A DNA stretch of 64,000 nucleotides, taken from Eutrigla gurnardus (lineage: Eukaryota; Chordata; Actinopteri; Perciformes; Triglidae). Below the pieces are notes generated by a model. That model was not told the DNA's origin. It was given only the letters and a program-made list of their open reading frames with translations, and did not search any database. The stretch is taken from contig OY741271.1 of NCBI GenBank assembly GCA_963514095.1, forward strand, positions 5,976,976-6,040,975. Reading direction: 5' to 3'. Each line of letters opens with the position of its first letter. Position 1 is the first letter of the stretch. Made by a program: the position numbers and the translations under genes. Below are positions 12,700-27,038 of this stretch, piece after piece.

Positions 12700-15600
12700 A
12701 TATTCTCATAACACTAATGAATGAAATGACTGTGAATATGATTGGTTGGTATGACAAACCGAGATCGACAGAGAATCATCACTCAACTGTGAAGTTTTAT
12801 TAACTTTCAACTCATTGTTTTGGTGTTAAGGCTGACAACGCCGTTTTTCTTTCATCTCATCGCTTTCAGCAACCTTGCTTCCAAATGTTTTCAGTAAACA
12901 GCTCTGATGAAGCCGTTGTACATCCCCTGCCCTGCACCAGACAGCAGATAGACAAGGTGAGCGTTTAGCCGCTAAAGAGCCAAACATGTCCACTGTGAGT
13001 GTTTGACTTCCATCCCATTAATGCTGAAGCTGGCGTGTGTCTGCTCAATGTGTAAACAAGCTCTTATATGTGTGTTTACCTCCCCCAAGTGGCAGAAAAC
13101 AATAATGCAGCATTTTAAAGAACTGCACTGCAATTTGTCCTCTGAACCCATATGGACCAGGGTCTCACAAGAGGAATCTCAGGGGTCACAAGCCGATTAG
13201 AAGGGCAGGAAATAACTGTAACTGTTTTTTCTTGTGAAATAGTAATCTGAGTAGTTAGAGACCCTTAAACAGTCTGACAGGAGCATACTTCTATTGATCT
13301 GTTCACAACACAACATGGACAAAACATGGTGTCACATGGACAGACTTTTACAAGTTTGTCAGATCTGCTGATCAAACCATTCAGTAAACCCCTTTTCACG
13401 AAGCATCTGCATTTGGTATGTTCCTCCAAGCATTAATCACATTATTCCTATAATTTGTGACTAAGATGTACATAAATATAGTGTGAAAACAAGGGCAGTG
13501 CAGAGCAACCAAGTGAAATGAATAGAATTTCGGATAGGATAGGATATGCTGGTTTGTCAACAATGATGAATTAACTTTACTGAATGCATGTACAGTCATT
13601 TCATAGTCAAAGGTTTATTTAGGGACATGCACGAATATGACACAAGGCTCCTCTACAAGAGGAAGACAAAAGTGGTAATAATAAACTCATCTCTGTGTAA
13701 CATTGGGGTTGATTGCAGTCGATGAAATAACCACAGATAAACTGACACACACAAGTAATAAGGAGAGTCTCATCACAAATGTAAGTCTTGGATCTGGTCT
13801 GCGACAGGTTTTGCAAAACTATGCAAGCATCTCTCTTCACATCATCGCCCCCCTGTTGGCCCGGCTGTGCTCTCACCTTCACACATCATACGATGCGTGT
13901 TGCCAGGAAACCTCGCTGCAGCAAAACTCTCTGCTCAAAGGTTTTTTTTCCAGAAGGTGACCTCAGTTAACCTCTCATGTTGGCAGAAGCTGCAAACGGG
14001 CGGTTTGTTAACAGTTTACTGTTTCCTCACAGTTTTGCTGCACTAACCTTGAAGTTATACAAGAAAAAACCTGCATGTAATATGTATCCCATCTCTTATA
14101 CTTCAAATATTTCCAGGTAGCTAAACACGGGCGTGGATGCATGCAGTGACTAAATACTCTTAAACAAGTCACCAGTATTTGTAAAACCCTGCATTTGTAC
14201 TTCTCATGTCCCGGTGCATGAATGAAGAAGACAGCTGCTCAGGTAAACCTTTCCCCTGAAAACAAGTGACCTCACAGTCAGTTTGCAGTGTCACCAGTAG
14301 ATGGCGGTATGGTGCCACAAATAGAAGTCTGTGCTGCTAAAGACTCCCAGACACTTTATTGTATTAATTAATCAAAGCATTATTATCACAGATTAACGAA
14401 CATATTTTAACAACTAATACAGCCAAACGATTCCACTAAGCTTTGATTACGTCACAGCCGACAGATATCACAGTCTGTCATCAATAATGAGCTCACAGCT
14501 GGGCAAACGATCCGGGCCGTGACCTGAGCATGGGTGTAACAGACAGTTATTACTGCTGCCGCCAGAGAAGAGGAAAGACTTAATTCAAATTCTTACAACG
14601 GTTTAAATTTGGCTGAGTGAATAAAATAGGGTGGTGGTGAAAGAACAGAGCTAACCACACAGTGGACCTGTTAAGCATCATGTCGAGCTGTAAAACAATC
14701 TGGTCAGCCATTTGTTGTCTCGGGGTTAATGACCTGCACGCACGCTTCTTGTTCCCATGTTTGGAGCCGCTTAGCAACGAGCCACCAGCAGCCAACAAGC
14801 AGGGACGCCATGCTCCTGTCCCAGTCTTATCTGCCTCTCCTCTTTAGGCATTGCTCTGGTGAACGTCCAAAATAAACCTCATTTGTTTTTTCTCTGTCCT
14901 CCACATTTCCCCTCGAGTGTTACAGCAAAGACTTTGCTGTTCTGAGAGTTTTTACATGGTTCATGTCTAAGTGTTGTATGTGTTAGTGACTGGAGAGTTT
15001 ATTCACATTAATATATCATCTGTGCATTTTTTCTGTCCCTTCTCTCCCTCTCTCGCCATCGTGTCCTTCCTGTCTGACTCCTTCCCTCTCACATTCAGCT
15101 TGGCAGAGCATTTTTTCCCTCTATAAGGACATTTTCGAAGCAGTGCCTAATTTCCCAGTGATAAAATGAACTGCTCGTTGGACGTCCCCCCGGCTCTCCA
15201 TGGTTGTGGGGATAATATTTATGTTGAACATGGTGTTGCTGCTGAGTTACATGCTCCCAGTCTCTGATGACACTGAGGGAAGAAATCCAGCAGACGGGCT
15301 ACTCTGTTTGATAGCTGATGCTTCACACAATGTTGAAAAATGCATTGAGGAATAAGAAGTCAATTGTCCTTCGAATTTTGTGTATGAATACAAATTGGTG
15401 GGTCATGTGATTTTTAGTGTTATGTCTGATTTTCCTCAAAGAAAATAGAACTTTGGTTGTGATAAAAAAAAAAACTTTTCCAGGTCAATTATTCAAACAA
15501 TATTCTCAGTTCATCCTATGAGAGTTTGTCAACTATCTTATTGATAAATCAATTAATGTATCTATTAATCCACCAAAAGGGCAGTTTCCTGTTTTAGAAA

Positions 15601-16600
15601 TATTTGACACCTTTATTTATTTTTCCACAAGAGGCTTGTAATGCTACTCTCACATCTGGTTTGAATGGAAGGCTTGGGAAACATTACGGGAAATGATTTA
15701 TGTTGTAAAAGGAAATTAAAGGAAATAATAATTAAAATTTTAGGAAATAAAACTTGTTGACAAACAATGTGATTACAACAAGAACGGACTCATTTCTTCA
15801 TGGAGGTTCTCTCACGTTTAGTTGCTGTCTTTAGAGTAAAGTTTTTGTTTGTCTTTGAGGTTTGACTTTACAGTAATTCTGCCATAAATGAGGCTGCTTT
15901 CCTCCCATGCAGGATGGGACTTTTCTATGTCATATTCCATTAACATTTAGGGCATTTAGCAGACACTTTTGTCCCAATAAGTACATTTGTGTGTTTGCAT
16001 GATATACCTGCAAAAAATGATCCACTATATTGCAGTAAAACTATGAAATGCTCTAACTGTATATGAATTCCTGGCTGAAGAATACCTCAAGGTTACTAGA
16101 CTGATGGGAACATCGCTACAGGGCTCGGATTAGAACTGTTGTTTCTTTGTGAGGCAATAAATCACAAACGTCAAGTTTCCACTTGAACTACTTAGCCTAC
16201 ATACTGTAGGCTATAGTTGCCAGACTGAAGGTGCGTTAGGAAAGTGGGCGGTTGTAGTTGTGAAACAAAACATGAAAGCAATATACCGTTTATTCTTGCT
16301 ACTACAGTACAGATAACGGAGGGATTGTGGTTTATTATAAAACTAATAATAGCAATCAGCGCTGACAATGAATGTAAGAATAAAAGTATCGCTATTTAAG
16401 ACTTCAAACTATCTAATTACAACATTTGAAACACTGACATGAATGGCTTTCATTCTTGTTTTCAAATAAAACATGAAATAAAACATGAACATAGCATATT
16501 CTGAACAAAAACTAGTCCTCATCGTGTCGTCTCGGTCCCCCCTTCAGCCCCCCCTCTGCATTGTTGAAAGGGGCGGTCTGGAAAGAGTCTACGAGAGCCT
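12700..16600. other. ngf-tspan2 intergenic region, no gene seen
   Basis: No exon could be supported. A short segment near 15942-15985 (ACATTTAGGGCATTTAGCAG) matches the conserved core of a widespread fish interspersed repeat. The rest looks like ordinary unique sequence; tspan2 promoter elements must lie towards the right end but no TATA box is obvious. Confidence 0.55.
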
Positions 16601-16603
16601 GCG

Positions 16604-16749
<146 letters not shown>

Positions 16750-16846
16750 GCACAAGTGTTGTGACCGGGTATTGTCACAGTGCGCCGAGCCAACACAGCC
16801 GTCAGATCGGTTTTGCGGAGATAAAGACAAATCACATCCAGTCGAA

Positions 16847-17015
16847 ATGTCGAAGGTGGAAGGAGGAATGAGATGCGTGAAATACCTTTTGTTCGTGTTC
16901 AACTTTATATTCTGGGTAAGTGCCCGTTCGGCTCCTTAGTGCGTGTGACGGGATGCAAAGCTGCGCGTAAACGGACAAGTGCAGCGGTGCGGACTCGTCG
17001 CTGCACAGCTGACTG

Positions 17016-17074
<59 letters not shown>

Positions 17075-17492
17075 TTGTTTTAGCAGCCACGCAGAGAATG
17101 GCTCGTCTTTACACATCCATCCTCTCGTGTGCGTTTGTCGTGTTGCCGTCCGTTTGTTGCGGGTTTGCCCTGCGTGGCGCGGAAAGGGTGACAGCCGGAG
17201 AGTTTTACTTTTGGCTAACCGGGGCTCAAATCAGATTTTCCACAGAGGAAAAACCCGCCCTCCCTTTTCCCGGGGAAGTGTGTTTTTGAAAGGAAGACTG
17301 AATGAAAAGACAGAGCGGGAGAGAGATTGAGAGACGGCATGGAAAACAAACGCGCCACACAGCTCCGTTAACAGATTGATAAAGAGCAGAACGACCAGCG
17401 AGATCCCCCAACTGCTTCCTCCGCTCACTTGGGCACTCCAAGGGAGGCACAAAAGAGTCACTTTACTCAAGACAAACTGCCAGGTGGATGTG

Positions 17493-17536
<44 letters not shown>

Positions 17537-17683
17537 TGAACACATGCTTTGCACATGTCCCTTCATAAACTCATTAATTAATTAATCGTGCCTACTATAA
17601 ATAAGTAAGTATACAAGCATGTGGTGGTTAATCTTGGTTGGTATATTGTTGTTCCACTCTTCTCACTCCTCAGAGGCGGTGCT

Positions 17684-17751
<68 letters not shown>

Positions 17752-18530
17752 AGAGCTTTTCCAACAAGCATCTGTGGAGTGGATCAGGCGCCGAGTGCAG
17801 CGTGAATGGATCCATTGTGACAGCGGGACAATAGCATGACTTCAGTCTGCTGCTCCTGCCTGCCGGAGCCCTTAACACGGCGACCCCACTGATCCCCCCC
17901 CTCCATTAAGTTGATCTATCTCCTCATCCCACTATCCCCACATTTGCCAGTATTTCTCATTAGATCCGACTGAGAGTGGACACCTGCAGAGACAGAGGTG
18001 AAGATGGGATGACAGACATGTGGAGAAAGAGGATGACTGACTGAGACGTAAACAAAAATAAAGAGAAGGGAAGAAGGCGAATGCGATGGAGAGAAAAGGG
18101 TCATTGGGAGATTGAGAGGGATATTAATGTGCTTGTGTGCACGCTCCCTCAGCAAACGAGGGACAGCTGACCCAGATAAAGATAGAAAATCAGATCAGTG
18201 TGAGCGTAGCAGGATATTCTGTGGACGTCTGTGTTGGTTTGACGCAGGATTACAGAAATGCCACACTCTTTGGTGCTCGCTGCGTACAAGTTCTGCACAT
18301 TCCCTCCACTCTTTGAGCTACGAACGAGCAGCGACCTCCGTTCAGAATCACTGCATCCCAATCCAACCCCCCACTGTGGCCCCCTCTGTTGATGGTGGCG
18401 TGAGATGATGAGAAGAGTGTGTGTGTGTGTGGAGGAGGGGCAGATATGTTTCTGAGTCCCATGAGCCCTGAGTGGACTGTAGAGCAGAGACAGGCCGCTG
18501 TCTCTACTATTGGACATGTTGTCAACAGTT

Positions 18531-18569
<39 letters not shown>

Positions 18570-21500
18570 TACATGAAAGTGAGGAGTTTCATACAACCAT
18601 CCTCATTGAATTCACCCAAACATGGTCATCAATCGATCCGTGAGAAGTGTCTCTGTGTTTATAAGCCTCCCTGACTCCATGTCACAGTGTGATGTAGTGG
18701 GCTTGCTGCAGGGCTCCGGTTCTAAACGGTCATTAATGGATCAGGACAAGCTCTCTGATCGCTGCAAATACAAGGACACAAGTACCTGGCTGGCTTGTCT
18801 GGCCTGTGTCTGTGTACGACAGTTCACTGACTGCCCTATTTAGTCAGACACTAAGCCTGTGGTAAACAGAAGTGGGCAAGCATTACTTCATATATGTGTG
18901 ATAGTGGATGAAAAACAGTTACTTTAACAGGTCTAACAGAAAACAATGTCTCGTCAGATTATTCAATCGTGTCTCTTGGTCAAAGAACATTATAATAATT
19001 AAACATCAAAAACTTAAGTTCTGTGAAGATCAAACGTTTCAGCTCGTCTTTGTTATGAACATAATGCAGTCAAAGTGTGCAGCCTTCGTCATCCTGTGTT
19101 TATCAAATAGTTGCCATGGTTTCTGACTAAATCTGCATTATGTAAAACATAATTAATTGATATTACATTAAACATGCTTTTTGCCATAACATTATTTACA
19201 TTGTTTTTTTTTTTTATTATTCTCATTAGACACATTCACATGGACTTTTACATATCAGTTATAAGTCACTTATGAGTATGTTTTTGAAGCCTTTTTATGC
19301 TGATAATGCCATTTTTTGGCATTTAGATCAAATTGGTTCAAAACTAAAATTATGCAGAGATATTGTGAGGTGCTTATGTCACGTTATTATCTTATGTGGG
19401 CCTATGGAATATATAAGAAGACTAAGACTGCCAAACAGTGTCAGTTAATGCTTAGGGACTGTTTAAAGCGTCTGCCATCCAGTTTGGTGCAGGGTCGCTG
19501 ATTACTGAATGCTTGTATTTACGTCATGGATTATTTATTAAAGGGCAGTAAATTACCGACACCATATTGGGAGAGGACAGTTTCCACAGTTATGTGTCAA
19601 TAAAACTCAGAGGTATTACTCAAACTAAATATGGGGCATTGGTAGTATTTTACCACCAATGCTGTGTCTGCTGTGTGAAGTTGATGTCACCATTAGATTC
19701 AGTTGGTTGAATGTGTTAAAAAGTGGTGTTATTGTTACAGTTAACAGCTGAGACGTACTCCTGTTTTCATTGTCTATATCTAATAAGCAAAATGAAGATA
19801 TTTTAAAGCAATAATGTAAAATCAGATTGTTTAACAAAACGATCATCAGATTGATTCTGAGATTATAGGAAATCATTTCACATTGTGGGGGTTTATTTAG
19901 AATAGGTGTCTTTTGAAGGTGACTGGTGAATGCTCCGACTTTAAGATGAATATCGGCCCTACAAACACTTGTGTTCTGTGTTGTGGAGGTTTGTGTGAGC
20001 CCCCACACTCCCCCTCCTCGCCCTGTGGGAGAGTACAATGGGATTTACTCCACCCATAATGATCTCTCTCCGATTGACACTATTCCTCTGCCCATCATTT
20101 TGAATGTGTGCTTGCATATGTCTTCTCAAAGCCAGACAGAAGACTGTTTATGACAAGCTTAAATCACTCCCAAATTGCTGCTGGGTAGCTGGTAGCTCCT
20201 TGTGGGTAAATAAGTACTTCACACATGTTGTGCTTTCTTATACTACTTTTGCTTCAATCTTTTTTTTCTGAAAATAAGGTCTAACCTAGAAAGTGGATAA
20301 TGTCACAGACTGTCTCTGACCAAGACCACAGCCCTGTGTCAGCTCAGCCCCTGTTTTCATGGAAATTCCCCTCACAAACACTATTTAACTGCACTGATAA
20401 AAACAAAATAGGCCTCTTTTACTGTAAAAGAACCTCAATAAAGCTCCAACAGTGAGGTTTCCATCCTTGTCTAGAAATATCCAGGCAAACAAACTATCCT
20501 CAGAGGTGTTAGGACAAAAAAAGACTTAGATTAACTCTACTATTCTCACTTCCATCTGTGTGAGGGACACATCGGCCATACTCTCTCTGATACTTCTTTC
20601 TTCTGTGTCCACAGGCAAGGGGGAAAACATGACGAGTCTTCTAATGACTTTTTCTCTCTCTTCCTTTCCATCTTCCCCTCTTTCATTCTCTCTTTCATTG
20701 TGTCTGTGTATTTCCCTGCTATTGTGCACCAAAACGTATAGTCACAGGGAGACAGTGGGTCTTTGTCCTTTGGGTGAGGTTGGGAGGGGCCGAGATGAGG
20801 TGGGGTAGAGGAGGGAGGGGGTACGTGGAGATAAGTCAGGGGGCGGGGTGATTGGAGAGGCAGAGAGAAGGGAGTGGTGTGTCTGGTGTCAGACGGGGTA
20901 ATGATGGCAGACAAAGTGATGGGGGGGTAAATCAGGGGGTATGTAAGCACTGAGGGGGTTAATGGGACCTTTGGGATGACTGAGTGCCAGGGTTGAGAAT
21001 GTACTTAGCATGTCAGCAACTGCCTGCAGCTGGACGGAGCCACCCCGTTCAAACGTGAGACCTTTCAGTGTGGTATCCTTCCATCGACGCATCTGGTTTG
21101 GAAGAGGCTTTTAAATGTAGCCATAACAGTAATGAGGTTTGGCTGGGCTCTGAGCTCTTTTTAACTGGGAATCAGCCACCTGCTCCTCCACCACTAACAC
21201 GATCTAGCTTGACAGTAGCTCTTAGCGCTGTTGTGCAGATCCACACGATTCAGTGCATCTCCAGGACCACCATCGTACCATCAGGGGCTCTGACAAATAC
21301 CTGGATTAAATAGATTCACTAATCCAGCCTGGTTCAGTTAGTCTTACTATCTGCAGCCTTCACTTCAATGTGCTTTATCACTTTGGACCTGCTAATCCTG
21401 AAACCCCAAGAGCTCAGCTGTCCCACACATCACCGTGCATGCCACTAAATCCATCCTCAGTCTGTGTGAGGAAGCCTGCTTTCCAATGCCTGTCTTTTTC

Positions 21501-24500
21501 CAAGTGCTTTACAACTGAGCTATTGAATGGTGAGGACGACAAGATAAAGAAGGGAAAAAGTGAAACGAGAAATTGTATTTATTTGTTTAGAGACAGACGT
21601 GTAGCAATTTGAACCGGGCAGTGAGGTTGGTTTCTCTAAATAAATCCACTGAGCCAGAGGACACAGACACAAACAGTCACACTACCTAAACTCTGAGATC
21701 TAGGACACTAGACCATGTGACAAGCACTCCTAAATACTCTCCATTTGATTTCTCTGCACACTGAACCAGAGACACTCTGCTGTTTTCAAGCTCAGCTCAG
21801 AAGGTTTTTAGAGTCCATAAAACCTCAGGGGGCATGTGCTCACTGATCAATAAAACCTCTCAGTATTGATCCGTCACCACAGTTTCTGCTTTTGAGAGCA
21901 TCTCAGAAACAAAGCAGCAAAGTTCTTTTTTTGTTGTTGTTGTTTTATGCTGCAGTGAGTTTGGACTAAATCAAGATCACTGCAGGGAGTAGTATTTTGT
22001 TCAATGTATGATGGTGGTGGTTGAGATGAAGGAAAAAATGAGCAACATGTAGCCACATTTCCAAACAATCAGGAGAGCCTGTTTAAGCTCAAGGTGCCAC
22101 ACTGCCGCCCGCAGCCAAGCAGGTCATTTCCTCCCTGCTAGGACGGCAGAAATCACTACCGGGTGTTTCTAAGTCACAGAAGTCACATTTGACTGCTGTC
22201 TACAACATGGATGATCCTTCCATGATACTTATTCAGAGCTGCGTGCTTTGACACAAATATTGAAGTTTAGACTTTTGTTGCTAAGTGCAAAGGCTGGCGG
22301 GCCGGAGTGGAAACTCCACAGCAGCGTTTGGTTCATTTATGTGGAAAAGCACACTTGGGGAGAGAAAAAGGAAAAAAGATCTGAAGGCCTGAAAATCATG
22401 TACTTCCACTGTTTGCTTTGGATGAAAAGTTGTGTTTGTGATCAAAGCTGAAACCAATTTACAGCAATGACGTCAGATCTAAAGCCAGGATGTACATGAT
22501 AAGACACGTGATTCATTATGAAGTAACAGAAAATTGATTTTCTACTTTATAGTTACTGACTATAAAAAAAAAAGCTTGTCTGCAACCATGTGGCATGTTC
22601 ATGATTATTACATTCATGGTTTACAACGACATGAGTGTTGACAGTGCATGGCTGTGTATTGTCTACGTGTAATAAGACGTTCTCTCTTCTCCCCCTGCAG
22701 TTGATGGGATCCTTTGTTCTGGCAGTGGGACTGTGGCTGCGTTTTGACCCAGAAACCGTCTCCCTCCTCAATGGTGATAAGGCTCCGGACACTTTCTTCA
22801 TTGGTGAGTATGACAGCACACGTCAGGTACTCTCCACAGTCAATGCACAGTGTAAAAACATGCTGTAGGTATAATATCCAACACTAGGCCGTTGAATCAA
22901 TACATGCGTTGAAAATTCACAGCAGGTTGAGGTACTGTTGTTGTTGCAAGTTAAACATTTACTTTACCGTTCTCTGTGTCTTTTTTTATGTTGCTCAGAA
23001 AACACTCTGAAAGTTCAGTTGGTTCAGCAGTTAGACTTTCATGGTGATTGATATTAGGAATAGAAAAACATTTTGTATAATGACATCATTGTCTCTTTTC
23101 AAAGCAAAACATGGCAAATATGTAATATGATATCATCTTTAAATACATTAGACACACATTACATACATAGTAGCATAGACGTTGCAATGTCATATTCCTC
23201 TCATCTCAGTCTGTAGAGGACACTTTAAATGGTTTATTCACCTTTCAGTGCAATTCCCTTTAATATGTGAATAAATGTCTCACATTGTGTCAAAGTGGAA
23301 AATCCTACCCCTACCTTCACATACACACAAATACACACTCCACAAGCACGTATAAAAGCCCACATACTTACAGAAATTGGGTTTAAGGAAAAAGTACTGT
23401 GTGCTCCTGACAGTTGTGTGTGAATGTGAAGGTGTTTTCCATGTGCAGTTAAATGTCTGAATGCAACATGCTCTCATGCTATTTTTTTATTATTAGGCGT
23501 GTGTGCCTGCGTCTTCCACACTGCATATGAGTGTGAATAACAGGAAACGACAGCTGTACATATGAGTGCAAATGCATGAGGGAAACCACAGGGCTGCTAA
23601 CCACCTTTCAATCAGTCACCCAGCCCACACGGAAAGTGGAAAAGGAGGAGGAGGAGAGTGGTGGGATGGTCAAAAAGACATATAGAAGAGAGGGATCCAT
23701 GACAAAGTTTGAAAGAAAAACAAGATGAGACGTCAAATTTAATGAGAAAGGAAAGAGGAAGAGAGAGAGGTGTTCAGCTCCCCCACGTAGGACCCTTCCA
23801 CATCCTGTTTAGGGTCTTTAACCGTCTCCAGACTAAACCATTCCCCTCCACAGTATCTTCCTGTCTGAAGATAGTTTAGGACAGATACGGTTGTTATTTT
23901 ATTTCAAAAGCCTAAAATCAGATGTCCATGTGGCTTGACTGAGGAGGGCTCGCTTCTTGAAGTCAGGCTCTATTGTGCTGCACATGGCTTTGACAGTGAG
24001 AGCGCTCCACCGTAGCGTTGCCCCGTTCCCATGGAGTCAAGCCCACTCCGAACTTTGAAATGATAAGACAACTTCAGACTAAGAGCTAAAGGGAAAACCA
24101 GAGTAGAGAAACAATGTCTCTTGCAGTTTGTGAATGTGTGTTGCATTTGGCTGAGGTCGTCAATAGGCTGTGATGACTTTGCAAGAATAAACATTTTTTC
24201 AGCGGTTGTATTTAGTGGATTGTAAAGCAGAGCGCCACCTGCTGTGTCCAAGGGCAGATCCTCCATCTCTTTATACATTTAGTCATTAGGGGAGTAGAGC
24301 CCAGTGTTGCTGGACTTATAATGAATGACTCAAAGATGCATATATGAGCCAGGCAGCTCTTTGTTCCAGGCACAAACCCACCAAACTGTTTATTAATATA
24401 CAGGAATGAATGTGTTAGTGTAGTTTAGAAGGCCATAATGCTTTGTAAGATAAATGATTGTAATTTAAATTCTACAGTATTATACAACTGTAGAATTGAA

Positions 24501-27038
24501 GAAAATGCAATAAGCAATTATTTTGCACACATGTGTGCATAGGAATAATAAGAAAACATTGGTGAATGCCAGAATCTTCATGAAACCTATAAGTGGGGTT
24601 TAAGAACTCACTTCTCCCTAAGAACGCTTGGTGAACGAGGCCCATTGTTTATTTGAGCTCAACACCCAAACAGATACCCCCCTCCAGATTTTCCGTCGCT
24701 CTTGCTGCCTTTTTCTTTTTTATGAATCCATGGAACCTTTCCTGTGCATGAGCACGAAGGAGCCCTGTTGCTGTTTGGTTGGTATAGCATTGTGTGGTTT
24801 GTTTCTCACTTACAGTCAGAGCTGTGAATGAACACTGGACTCTTTTTTCAGCACACACACACAGGAGGGGACAGCTAGCAGACCGTGGGGAGATAATCCA
24901 TGAATTTCACAAAGAACGTGTCTTGATTAGAATCACTGGATGCACCTTGAAGTAATTAATCTCAAAAGAAATGACGCACCCAACTCACTTGTTGACACAT
25001 CGGGATGCCATATACTGTCTTCCTCTCCTGTTCCCACCTGAGCCCGCTTCACCTGGGGGCTGACACGTCCTCTCTCACCCCACCGTCTGCAGAGCTGTCG
25101 CCTGGCAACAGACCCCACCCGTACGATTGGTGGAAGCAATCTGTTGTTGAATTCATCCCTGCAGACCTACCCATGATGTGTCTCTCACAATAAGAGGGTT
25201 AATGGGAGATGAGGGCATCTAAGGGCGTCTCACTTACAGCTCCCTCTAAATAAGGCTCTTGGAAACAATGCTATTCACATCTCATATGAGCGCACAATTA
25301 AAAGGCACAATACGTGGGTCCACTCCTAAAAAAGAATCTTAAGCACTGACCACAGACAGTACCGTCTGAAATGTGAATACCACTGTCTGAGCTCCTCTGC
25401 TGCTTTCTGACTGTTTGAATTTACGTGTCTAGCTCTATGCTGCCCCCTGCTGGTGCTTCTGTAAATTAAAATTGCCAGGTGTACTAGCTGACAAAAGCCA
25501 TTTAGCAAGGTATCAAACTACTTTTCTACGTGTTTTTGTCTAGTTTATCTTAATGATGTTGGTGAATAGAGTGTAACAAATAGAAAGGAAGGTTATTCTG
25601 AAGGTTTGTCATGACTAACAGTCTTGTTCACCTGTGTTTTGCATACCGTTGCATCAGGGTTTTTTCCACTGTTTCCCCAGGTGTCTATATCCTGATAGGT
25701 GCTGGCAGTCTGGTGATGTTGGTTGGTTTCTTTGGCTGCTGTGGAGCTGTTCGAGAATCTCAATGCCTTCTGGGTTCAGTGAGTACAAATGCATACAAAC
25801 TACAAGAGCCAAAACTGAGCTGACATGTTTTGTCTTTGTTGGATGACTTGAAGCAGATATATGTATTGTCTCAGCTTATTGTTGCTATGGATTTTTTCAG
25901 TTCTTTGCCTGCCTGTTGATCATATTTGGTGCGGAGGTGGCAGCAGGGGTATTTGGATTCTTAAACAAAGACAAGGTATATGTAATATTTTACAGCTTGA
26001 GCAGTGTATTGAGTTTAATGAATTCCAGTGGAACCGCTTCATTCACTGTCCCCTCTCATGCAGATTATCAAAGATGTTCAGACCTTCTACACAACAACGT
26101 ACAATGAAAACAACAACGGCACATTGATCATGTCCTACCAGAAAGTAGTAAGTAAAACATGAAATATTCCCATTATGTTCTTAATGCAGAACAAATATAT
26201 GTTAAAAGCTATTTCTTTATACATACAATCATATTATGCTCTCCCACTTTCAGCTGAACTGTTGTGGAACCGCAGAAAGCCCCTGCCCTGAACCCCCAAC
26301 AGATACTAAGGTAAATATAGAACAAAGGGAAGCCTCATGAGGTGTAATTCAGGCACTTGTACCGACCCACGGGTGTAGTCCCAATGCTTTGATTAGTTCC
26401 AGGCATATCAATGTTTAAAAGTACAATGAATGAAGACAGACTGGTTTAGATCCATACTGGGTCTTCCTGACCGTGTGGCTGGAAAGAGGTGTCAACCTGA
26501 GGGGAATTTCATGATACCTTATGTAAGAAATTCATGTCCAGGAGACTAAATCACACCAGCATATTACAAAATAAATGTAAAATAACAAATAGGATATTAA
26601 TGATGATGAACGACAATAGAGGGAATGTATTTCCTCATTAAGACCTGGATACACCATAGCATCAATTTTAAAAGTGTAATCTGTCTCTCTGAAGTTATTT
26701 ATTAAGGGAATTAGGTAAGCTCTGTCACCAACAGACTTAAGGAGGAAATTAATTACCAAATCATGATTGACTAGACCTTGACACATCTTATCTGTGGTCT
26801 GCAGGACTGTGAGACCGGCATCAAGGAGTTCTTCAATAGTAAACTCTACATTATTGGATACGTGGGCATTGGCATCGCTGGAGTCATGGTGAGTCAGGAT
26901 CTGAGAAGACTTCCACGGGTCCACATTATGATTGAGAGGGATTTTATTAAAAGTCTGTTTTCCTCTCAACAGATCATTGGGATGATCTTCAGTATGGTGC
27001 TCTGTTGTGCCATTCGCAACAGCAGGGAGGTCATCTAA
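16847..27038 (+). CDS. tspan2: Tetraspanin-2
   Basis: Four-pass membrane scaffold of 211 residues, prominent in oligodendrocytes in mammals. Coding exons: 16847-16915, 22701-22803, 25681-25778, 25901-25975, 26064-26147, 26254-26310, 26805-26888, 26973-27038. All introns are GT-AG and the joined frame is open. Membrane segments lie near residues 12-37, 58-82, 91-112 and 178-205. Typical marks are GGMRCVKYLL at the start, GFFGCCGAVRESQC after segment 2, the large-loop CCG at 146-148 with two further loop cysteines (154, 164), one N-glycosylation site (N133) and the C-terminal CCAIRNSREVI, nearly identical to mammalian TSPAN2. The loop is somewhat shorter than in human (211 versus 221 residues overall). 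Intron 1 is 5.8 kb and full of microsatellites. The start ATG is the first in the exon and begins the conserved N terminus. Same strand as ngf, as in mammals. Confidence 0.95.
17017..17071. repeat. (CA)n microsatellite, tspan2 intron 1
   Basis: About 27 CA units, 100 bases after exon 1. Confidence 0.97.
17497..17534. repeat. (GT)n microsatellite, tspan2 intron 1
   Basis: About 19 GT units. Confidence 0.97.
17689..17746. repeat. (GT)n microsatellite, tspan2 intron 1
   Basis: About 29 GT units. Confidence 0.97.
18534..18566. repeat. (CA)n microsatellite, tspan2 intron 1
   Basis: About 16 CA units. A short GT run lies about 110 bases before it, at 18417-18431. Confidence 0.95.

Noticed and set aside
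20546..20950. 134-codon minus-strand open frame rich in Pro, Ser and Glu
   Set aside because: Arises from purine-rich and pyrimidine-rich low-complexity sequence inside tspan2 intron 1.
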